A stretch of 6,171 bases of DNA from Bacteroidota bacterium (GTDB lineage Bacteria; Bacteroidota; Bacteroidia; AKYH767-A; JABDAW01): NCBI GenBank assembly GCA_023251595.1, contig JAHEYM010000083.1, forward strand, positions 1 through 6,171. The letters run 5' to 3'. Under the pieces are notes generated by a model that was not told where the DNA came from, did no database searches, and saw only the letters and a list, made by a program, of their open reading frames with translations. Below are positions 1 through 5,090 of this stretch, one piece after another. How positions within the stretch are numbered: position 1 is the stretch's first letter; the number at the start of each line of letters is the position of its first letter. A program made the position numbers and the translations under genes.

Positions 1-940
1 TAAATATATATATACTGACTATTGTGATGGAAAGATTCGTGAAATTTGGCCCAACTGTGTTGGCGGTTGGAATACCGCAATTACTTCTGCATTTTCCACA
101 AACGATTATTCAACTTTTGGTGAAGACAGATATAATGAATTATATATTGCCGGAAATACCACCGGAAATATCTGGAAAATGTCTGACACTACCTGCGCAC
201 CCGTTGCATATATAATTGCACCTGATACACTTTCTGCTTGCGGGGATTCTGTTTTATTGCATGCTGTTGCCGGACCAACACACACCTATCAATGGATGTA
301 TAATGGAAATCCGGTTCCCGGAGCAACAGGTTCTTCTTATTGGGCTTCTCAAAATGGTAATTATTCTATCGTTGTCGCAACCGCCTCTTTTTGTTCAAGC
401 GTATCAACTTTGGTAAATCTTACGCTTCACCCGATTCCGCTGGTAACAATGGGAGGATTAACCAGTCCGTATTGCGTGCAAGCTGCCCCTGTTACCATGA
501 CGGGAACGCCTGCAGGTGGTGTGTTTTCAGGAAATGGTGTTGTTGGTTCTTCGTTCGATCCCTCGGCAGCCGGTGTAAGTACTGATACGATTACATATAC
601 ATATACAAACTCGTTCGGTTGTTCTGCATCCGCAACTTCAATTGTTGTAGTTGATACTTGTCTTGGAATCTCTGAATCGAATATTGCCACGAAATTATTC
701 CTTTATCCAAATCCGAATACAGGAATTTTCTCGTTCGATTTCACACTTCCTATTTCGACAAAAAATGAAATCGTTGTGACGGATATTTTCGGACAAGTAG
801 TGTATTCGCAAATGACTGAATTCTCTAAAGGTAGAAATCATACTGAAATTAATGTCACCGGTGCGTCATCCGGTATTTATTTCCTTCACCTGAAAAATGA
901 TAAAGGGGAAGTAATCAGAAAAATGATGATAGCAAATTAA
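1..940 (+). CDS. Secreted protein, 3' part: glucose/sorbosone dehydrogenase-like propeller end, two Ig-like modules, T9SS type A sorting domain
   Basis: The reading frame is open from base 2 to the TAA at 938-940, giving 312 residues; the true start lies upstream of the window. Residues 1-62 resemble the closing blade of glucose/sorbosone dehydrogenase-type propellers: TDYCDGKIREIWP, then FGEDRYNELYIAGNTTGNIWKM, matching the usual FGED-x-x-GELY...G-x-I-x-x-I pattern. Residues about 74-146 form an Ig-like module (CGDSVLL, TYQW, GNYSIVV, with Cys 80 and Cys 131 as a possible disulfide). Residues about 148-220 form a second module (GTPAGGVFSGNGV, TITYTYT) common in Bacteroidota adhesin-like proteins. 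Residues 234-312 are a T9SS type A C-terminal domain (YPNPN at 235-239, then DIFGQVV, SSGIYFLHL, IRKMMIAN). Inference: exported through the outer membrane by T9SS and released or anchored to the surface. Whether the propeller is an active quinoprotein dehydrogenase cannot be judged, because the catalytic part is outside the window. An internal ATG at 179 falls inside the propeller and is not the start. Confidence 0.9.
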   Translation, partial: KYIYTDYCDGKIREIWPNCVGGWNTAITSAFSTNDYSTFGEDRYNELYIAGNTTGNIWKMSDTTCAPVAYIIAPDTLSACGDSVLLHAVAGPTHTYQWMYNGNPVPGATGSSYWASQNGNYSIVVATASFCSSVSTLVNLTLHPIPLVTMGGLTSPYCVQAAPVTMTGTPAGGVFSGNGVVGSSFDPSAAGVSTDTITYTYTNSFGCSASATSIVVVDTCLGISESNIATKLFLYPNPNTGIFSFDFTLPISTKNEIVVTDIFGQVVYSQMTEFSKGRNHTEINVTGASSGIYFLHLKNDKGEVIRKMMIAN

Positions 941-953
941 TAATTAATTTTAT

Positions 954-1000
954 ATAATGCCGGAATTGACGATTTAACCCGTTACTTCCGGCATTTTATA
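954..1000 (+). terminator. Perfect 10-bp stem-loop after the first gene, probable terminator
   Basis: AATGCCGGAA at 956-965 pairs exactly with TTCCGGCATT at 986-995, around a 20-base loop; the right arm runs into TTTTATATTTA. It begins 15 bases after the stop of the upstream gene, as expected for an intrinsic terminator, although the loop is long and the T tract is broken. The right arm ends only 13 bases before the next start codon, so the hairpin may instead lie in the 5' leader of that gene. Confidence 0.55.
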
Positions 1001-1008
1001 TTTATAAC

Positions 1009-2607
1009 ATGAAAAAATATACCCTCGCCGTTTTCCTCTTTCTCTTTCTGCGCTCTGTTTCTGATTTCTCGCAGGAGCCTTTCACAGTCAGCGTTGTACC
1101 CATTCAGTTTAATAATTTCCCTGGTCTGCACTCCTTCGCTTTTGCTCAACAAAACGGGTTGTGGGTCTTCATTGGTGGTCGTACAAATGGTCTTCATCAT
1201 TTTGAGCCACCATTTGCATTTATGACGAACGCGATAAATAATAATATATATGTTGTCAACCCTTTAACACAACAAATCTGGTCGGCGCCTGCAACTTCAT
1301 TACCTGTCGATACAAAAGAAGCTATAACTTCCACCAACATGGAATTTGTGCAACGAGACAGTATCTTATATATGATCGGTGGTTATGGTTGGAGTAGTGC
1401 ATTAAGTGATTTCAAAACGTTTCCAACTTTAACCGCAATCAATTTAAATAGTCTGACGAATGCAGTAATTTCAAGTTCTTCTATAAATAATTCTTTCCGT
1501 CAAATTATTGACACCACAATGGCAATTACAGGCGGTAACGGGATGATGATTGATAGTACTGTATATCTTGTGTTCGGGCATAAGTTCGATGGTCGTTATA
1601 ATCGTGTCGATAGTTTAATTACAACGATTCAGAAATATTCAAATCAGGTTCGTGCTTTCAATATTTGGGATGACGGAACGAATCTTACAATTGCAAATTA
1701 TCAGGCAACTACCGATACCGTAAATTTTCACAGAAGGGATTTTAATTTAGTACCGCAAATATTTCCTGATCGGGCATCAGGTGCCACGGCATTCTCCGGT
1801 GTTTTTCAATATAATATTGATCTGCCTTATTTGAATTCAGTCGATCTTAAACCTGGAAATTATGCTGTCAATAATAATTTCAACCAAAACCTGAGTCAAT
1901 ATTCTTCTGCGGTTATGCCTGTTTACGACTCGACCCACAATTATATGCACAGTGTTTTTTTCGGGGGAATCAGCATGTATTATCCCGACACCATAACGCA
2001 AATTATGACAACCGATTCGCTCGTACCGTTTGTAAATACGATCTCAAAAGTTACACGTGCGCCCGACAGCACGATGACCGAATATGCACTCCCGATTCGA
2101 ATGCCGGCATTTCTCGGTGCCAATTCTTTATTTATTCCCGACACTTCTATAGCTCATTATTCGGGTGAAGTAATTAATTTAAATCATCTTTCAGGATTAA
2201 CCCGGGTGGGTTGGATTGTGGGTGGAATTTTAAGTCCCGATCGGAATATTGCAGATAACGATCCGGGTGTAAGCATTGCCAGCACCGAAGTTTTTGAAGT
2301 ATATATAGATAAGAATGTTACTTCAAATCAGGGAGTAATGATGAAAAATAATATTATGAATTTCATTGCATACCCAAATCCCGGAAATCAGATTAATATT
2401 CAGTTTGAAACAGATAAGGATGCAATAATAGAAATTATCGACATTCATGGCAGAACGGTGGAGGGGTCTGTGGTGAAAAAAGATACTGGCATCAGAACTT
2501 TATTAAGATACACAACGAGTACATTAACACCCGGCATATATTTTTGCAGAGTGAAAATCGGAGATGAATCGAAAACGATGAAATTGATGATCGCTGGAAA
2601 TCATTAA
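1009..2607 (+). CDS. Secreted kelch-like propeller protein with T9SS type A sorting domain
   Basis: This is a complete 532-residue protein. The ATG at 1009 is chosen because it opens a signal peptide: MKK, a hydrophobic core at about 5-14, and a likely cleavage after the SVS at 16-18. The body has kelch-like strands ending in paired glycines at intervals (VFIGG 53-57, YMIGG 121-125, VFFGG 316-320, WIVGG 402-406), with conserved-looking strand partners such as NNNIYVVNP at 78-85. This suggests a divergent beta-propeller rather than canonical kelch repeats. Residues about 453-532 form a T9SS type A sorting domain: AYPNPG at 454-459, DIHGRTV at 478-484, LTPGIYFCRV at 506-515 and KLMIAGNH at the end. 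The protein is therefore predicted to cross the inner membrane by Sec and the outer membrane by T9SS. There is no Shine-Dalgarno; the leader is AT-rich. Substrate or binding partner is unknown. No catalytic motif was recognised, so a binding or adhesion role is only a guess. Confidence 0.88.
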   Translation: MKKYTLAVFLFLFLRSVSDFSQEPFTVSVVPIQFNNFPGLHSFAFAQQNGLWVFIGGRTNGLHHFEPPFAFMTNAINNNIYVVNPLTQQIWSAPATSLPVDTKEAITSTNMEFVQRDSILYMIGGYGWSSALSDFKTFPTLTAINLNSLTNAVISSSSINNSFRQIIDTTMAITGGNGMMIDSTVYLVFGHKFDGRYNRVDSLITTIQKYSNQVRAFNIWDDGTNLTIANYQATTDTVNFHRRDFNLVPQIFPDRASGATAFSGVFQYNIDLPYLNSVDLKPGNYAVNNNFNQNLSQYSSAVMPVYDSTHNYMHSVFFGGISMYYPDTITQIMTTDSLVPFVNTISKVTRAPDSTMTEYALPIRMPAFLGANSLFIPDTSIAHYSGEVINLNHLSGLTRVGWIVGGILSPDRNIADNDPGVSIASTEVFEVYIDKNVTSNQGVMMKNNIMNFIAYPNPGNQINIQFETDKDAIIEIIDIHGRTVEGSVVKKDTGIRTLLRYTTSTLTPGIYFCRVKIGDESKTMKLMIAGNH

Positions 2608-2620
2608 TTCTTTCCTCTTT

Positions 2621-2661
2621 TCCTTCCCCATTTGGGGAAGGTGTCCGAAGGACGGATGGGG
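2621..2661. repeat. REP-like palindromic repeat between convergent genes
   Basis: CCTTCCCC (2622-2629) pairs with GGGGAAGG (2634-2641) around a 4-base loop, an 8-bp stem. It is followed by a second small palindrome: GTCC 2643-2646 with GGAC 2650-2653, or TCCG 2644-2647 with CGGA 2653-2656. CCCCAT (2626-2631) can alternatively pair with ATGGGG (2656-2661), enclosing the second palindrome, so two competing folds exist. The element touches the permease stop codon at 2662 and lies 13 bases after the stop of the upstream plus-strand gene. From memory, similar two-part palindromes are dispersed, multi-copy intergenic repeats in many genomes. It may end transcription from both sides, but neither side has a proper downstream T tract. 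Confidence 0.65.
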
Positions 2662-3738
2662 TCAGCGTTGCGAAAACCTCAGCAGCACCATCGCTACAAC
2701 GCCATATATAATATTCGGCGTCCATACCGCAAGCAGCGAAGGCATACTTCCGCTTAATGCAAATGTCTCGAATATTTTCATGAAAAGAATATACGTGAAA
2801 CTCAGTGCCAGGCCAAGTCCTACCTGTATTCCAATTCCGCCTCTTGATTTCCGGCTTGACAGACAAACTCCTATAATCGTGAGAATAAATGTGGCGAAGG
2901 GAATTGAAATTCGTCGGTATTTTTCAACATAAGAATCTTCAATATTCTCCGAACCTTTCATCTTCTGCGATTCGATAAACCGATCTAATTCCGGATTATT
3001 CATCGTTTCTTTCTTGTAAAACTCCTGAATAAAATCGGCGGGCTTAAAATTAAAAGTCGTGTCGAGCGACATTTTTCGATAAATATTTTCATTCATCCCA
3101 TCAGTACGTCTCACAAAATAATCGTGCGCCTGCCATGTATTTTTTAAACTGTCATATCTCATTCTGCTTGCAGTGAATTTATAGGTCACCTTTCCGTCTT
3201 CGATTTTCTCCATCGTAAAATTATTCCCACTCTGATCGTGAGAACTGAAGAATTCGAAATACGCATATAAGCCGGGACTTACCTGCAAATGTTTGTTTCT
3301 CGACTGAAAATCCTTCGAATTATGCACATATTGCGCCTCAAATTGCAATCTGACTTTATTGGAAGGAGGAATCACCCATCCGTTCAGATAAAAATTCAAT
3401 AGTGCGATTACAAAAGCTGAAATCATATACGGTACCAACATTCTTCTGAAACTGACACCACTCGCGTAGGTCGCAATAATCTCCGTTTGCATAGCCATTT
3501 TTGCAGTAAAAAAGATGACTGCAATAAATGTAAAGAGTGGAGTAAATAAATTCGTGAACCATGGAATAAAATTCAAATAATATTTAAAAACAATTTCTTT
3601 AATCGGTGCTTTGCTTTGTACAAAATCATCAATCTTCTCCGAAATATCAAAAATAATAGCAATAGCAATCACCAACGCAATCGCGAAGAAAAAAGTTCCG
3701 AGAAATTTTCGGATGATGTAGAAGTCCAGTATCTTCAA
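2662..3738 (-). CDS. lptG: LptF/LptG (YjgP/YjgQ) family permease, lipopolysaccharide export
   Basis: The 358-residue length fits the LptF/LptG family, inner-membrane subunits that work with the ATPase LptB to pull lipopolysaccharide out of the membrane and pass it to the LptC-LptA bridge. Predicted membrane segments lie at about 12-32, 56-78, 102-122, 274-294, 303-322 and 335-354, with a large periplasmic beta domain at about 125-270: the family's 3+3 arrangement. Recognisable motifs are the N-terminal LDFYIIRKFLGTF, the ASGVSFRRML loop (92-101) that contacts the ATPase in characterised homologues, and SIPFATFILTIIGVCLSS then GGIGIQVGLGL near the C-terminus. The start is TTG at 3738: an in-frame stop lies at 3790-3792, no ATG lies between, and the first internal Met (81) would remove two membrane helices. 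AGGA sits 5 bases upstream of the TTG. It follows tgt by 116 bases on the same strand, possibly one operon. LptG is preferred over LptF by length and resemblance only; the two are hard to separate here. Confidence 0.88.
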   Translation of the reverse strand: MKILDFYIIRKFLGTFFFAIALVIAIAIIFDISEKIDDFVQSKAPIKEIVFKYYLNFIPWFTNLFTPLFTFIAVIFFTAKMAMQTEIIATYASGVSFRRMLVPYMISAFVIALLNFYLNGWVIPPSNKVRLQFEAQYVHNSKDFQSRNKHLQVSPGLYAYFEFFSSHDQSGNNFTMEKIEDGKVTYKFTASRMRYDSLKNTWQAHDYFVRRTDGMNENIYRKMSLDTTFNFKPADFIQEFYKKETMNNPELDRFIESQKMKGSENIEDSYVEKYRRISIPFATFILTIIGVCLSSRKSRGGIGIQVGLGLALSFTYILFMKIFETFALSGSMPSLLAVWTPNIIYGVVAMVLLRFSQR

Positions 3739-3747
3739 AATAGTCCT

Positions 3748-3774
3748 AAGTCGTAAGTCGTAAGTTGTAAGTCC
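3748..3774. repeat. Heptamer tandem repeat 1, unit AAGTCGT
   Basis: Units start at 3748, 3755, 3762 and 3769: AAGTCGT, AAGTCGT, AAGTTGT and a final AAGTCC, about 3.9 copies. On the permease-coding strand the unit reads ACTTACG, and the copy nearest the gene is altered to ACTTAGG, which supplies the AGGA just before the TTG start. Confidence 0.85.
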
Positions 3775-3787
3775 TTCTGTGTATTGT

Positions 3788-3822
3788 GTTCACTGTTGGT
3801 TGTTTGCTGTTCATTGTTCGCT
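3788..3822. repeat. Heptamer tandem repeat 2, degenerate unit GTTCACT/GTTCATT
   Basis: Five uninterrupted 7-bp units start at 3788, 3795, 3802, 3809 and 3816: GTTCACT, GTTGGTT, GTTTGCT, GTTCATT and GTTCGCT. GTT at the start and T at the end are invariant; the middle varies. The opposite strand reads as variants of AGTGAAC/AATGAAC. The unit differs from the arrays on either side but has the same period. Confidence 0.75.
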
Positions 3823-3824
3823 CT

Positions 3825-3852
3825 CGTAATTCCTCATTCCTAATTCGTAATT
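3825..3852. repeat. Heptamer tandem repeat 3, unit CGTAATT/CCTAATT
   Basis: Four contiguous units start at 3825, 3832, 3839 and 3846: CGTAATT, CCTCATT, CCTAATT and CGTAATT. The opposite strand reads AATTACG/AATTAGG. The array ends two bases before the stop codon of tgt (3855-3857). Only TC separates it from the preceding heptamer array. Confidence 0.8.
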
Positions 3853-3854
3853 TA

Positions 3855-4985
3855 TTATATTCTCCTCCCCAGCTTCTCCACCATCTCCACCTTCCACGAA
3901 TTAAAACTTCCATCCACAATCTTCTCTCTCGCCGTTTTCACTAAATTCAGATAAAATCCAAGATTATGCAAAGATGCGATTTGTCCGCCAAGTAATTCAC
4001 CAACAGAGAACAGATGTCGAAGGTATGCTTTCGAATATTGATGATCCGCAAAAACAGTTCCTTCAGAGTCTATAGAGGAGAAATCGGTTTTCCATTTTTC
4101 ATTCTTTATATTAATAATTCCTTCGCTGGTATAAAGAATTCCATGTCTTGCATTGCGTGTAGGCATTACGCAATCAAACATATCAATACCCAATGCAATC
4201 GATTCCAGAATATTCGCAGGCGTTCCTACGCCCATGAGGTATCTTGGCTTGTTTGCAGGCAAAATATCACAAACTAATTCTGTCATTTCATACATCATTT
4301 CCGGAGGTTCCCCAACCGATAATCCACCAATGGCATTCCCTTCAAGTTCGCATCCTGCAATAATTTCCGCCGATTCCTTTCGCAGATTCCGAAAAATACT
4401 TCCCTGTACGATAGGAAAAAGATTCTGTTCATAACCGTACTTCGGTTCTGTTTCCCGAAAACGATTTACGCACCGTTTTAACCATCGATGCGTCCTATCC
4501 ATCGAGGTTCTGGCATGATTTTCATCGCATGGATAATGGGTGCATTCATCGAACGCCATGATGATGTCAGCACCGATGGTTCGCTGTATATCCATGACAT
4601 TTTCAGGCGTAAATAAATGTGTTGATCCGTCTATATGTGAGTGGAAAGTTGCGCCTTCTTCTTTGATTTTACACTGATGCGCAAGCGAGAAAATCTGATA
4701 CCCACCGCTGTCGGTTAAGATCGAACCTTCCCACCCTGCAAACTTATGAATGCCTCCCGCTTGCGAAATAATATCAATCCCCGGTCTCAGATAAAGGTGA
4801 TAAGTGTTCGACAGAATGATGGGTGCTCCGATGTCTTTTGACAATTCCCTTTGATGCACTCCTTTCACTGTGGCCGCTGTTCCCACCGGCATAAAGATGG
4901 GTGTAGGAATTTCTCCGTGCGCCGTTTTAATGATGCCGGCGCGGGCGCTGCTGTTCGTGTCCTTCGTCTGTAAAAGGAATTTCAT
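3855..4985 (-). CDS. tgt: tRNA-guanine(34) transglycosylase (queuine tRNA-ribosyltransferase)
   Basis: Tgt swaps guanine 34 in the anticodon wobble position of Asp, Asn, His and Tyr tRNAs for a 7-deazaguanine precursor (preQ1 in most bacteria), the first tRNA-bound step of queuosine synthesis, in the cytoplasm. The 376-residue length is normal. Family landmarks are in order: IFMPVGTAATVKG (30-42), LSNTYHLYLRPG (58-69), TDSGGYQ with base-recognition Asp 92 (91-97), MAFDEC with Asp 146 (143-148), IVQGS with Gln 194 (192-196), IGGLSVGE (219-226), and GIDMFDCVMPTRNARHG with the predicted nucleophile Asp 271. Aligned to the Zymomonas mobilis enzyme with a constant offset of 9, zinc ligands Cys 318, 320 and 323 become Gly 309, Val 311 and Asp 314; only the histidine (His 340) remains. 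The flanking SKAYLRHLF...GELLG...HNLGFY is intact, so this is substitution, not truncation. The ATG at 4985 gives the standard N-terminus. No Shine-Dalgarno is visible; the leader ends AACAACA before the ATG. Confidence 0.97.
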   Translation of the reverse strand: MKFLLQTKDTNSSARAGIIKTAHGEIPTPIFMPVGTAATVKGVHQRELSKDIGAPIILSNTYHLYLRPGIDIISQAGGIHKFAGWEGSILTDSGGYQIFSLAHQCKIKEEGATFHSHIDGSTHLFTPENVMDIQRTIGADIIMAFDECTHYPCDENHARTSMDRTHRWLKRCVNRFRETEPKYGYEQNLFPIVQGSIFRNLRKESAEIIAGCELEGNAIGGLSVGEPPEMMYEMTELVCDILPANKPRYLMGVGTPANILESIALGIDMFDCVMPTRNARHGILYTSEGIINIKNEKWKTDFSSIDSEGTVFADHQYSKAYLRHLFSVGELLGGQIASLHNLGFYLNLVKTAREKIVDGSFNSWKVEMVEKLGRRI

Positions 4986-5012
4986 TGTTGTTGAAAAGAC
5001 TGTTTAAATTTC
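4980..5012 (+). promoter_or_regulatory. Weak candidate promoter for the glycosyltransferase gene
   Basis: TAAATTTC (5005-5012) matches TAnnTTTG in all but the last base, with TTTC (4980-4983) 21 bases upstream as a poor -33 element. If real, it overlaps the first bases of tgt and lies back to back with the tgt promoter candidate, leaving a leader of about 70 bases. TACTTTTA at 5050-5057 is an alternative -7 element but has no partner. The rest of the 105-base divergent region (4986-5090) shows no other clear signal apart from a 5-codon reading frame at 5074-5091. Confidence 0.2.
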
Positions 5013-5014
5013 GT

Positions 5015-5046
5015 CAAAGATATGTAGAATGGGCAAAGGGCAGAAA
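5015..5046 (-). promoter_or_regulatory. Candidate Bacteroidota-type promoter for tgt
   Basis: On the minus strand TATCTTTG (5022 down to 5015) matches the Bacteroidota -7 consensus TAnnTTTG exactly. Twenty bases upstream, TTTC (5046-5043) is a 3-of-4 match to the -33 element TTTG. Transcription would begin near 5008-5010, leaving a leader of about 25 bases before the tgt ATG, too short for a riboswitch. An exact TTTG at 5037-5034 is only 11 bases away and seems badly spaced. Confidence 0.45.
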
Positions 5047-5090
5047 TCCTACTTTTACACCACTTCCAAAAACATGTCTGACCACAACTA

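Noticed and set aside
24..416. Short plus-strand frames offset from the first gene, suggesting a possible frameshift near 179-215
   Set aside because: The main frame is open from base 2 through 940 and reads propeller, Ig-like and sorting domains without a break, so no frameshift is needed.
591..612. Short ATATAC-rich repeat in the first gene
   Set aside because: It simply encodes the alternating Thr-Tyr strand of the Ig-like module (ITYTYTN).
427..690. An 87-codon minus-strand frame inside the first gene
   Set aside because: It is antisense to clearly coding Ig-like sequence and has no start context or domain of its own.
2608..2661. Ordinary bidirectional intrinsic terminator
   Set aside because: Downstream of the stem neither strand has a T run: the plus strand continues TGTCCGAAG and the minus strand continues with A and G. 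Termination remains possible but was not called.
2492..2866. A 124-codon minus-strand frame spanning the end of the kelch-like gene, the palindromic repeat and the end of the permease gene
   Set aside because: It overlaps two well-supported genes, has no recognisable domain, and its middle is just the translated palindromic repeat.
3748..3852. CRISPR-like array
   Set aside because: The repeats are 7 bases long, directly adjacent and without unique spacers.
4014..4434. Two overlapping plus-strand frames (4014-4277 and 4153-4434) within tgt
   Set aside because: Both are antisense to highly conserved Tgt motifs and resemble no protein.
4986..5090. preQ1 or other riboswitch upstream of tgt
   Set aside because: The predicted tgt leader is about 25 bases, and I see no preQ1-type pseudoknot elements or strong hairpin in the region.
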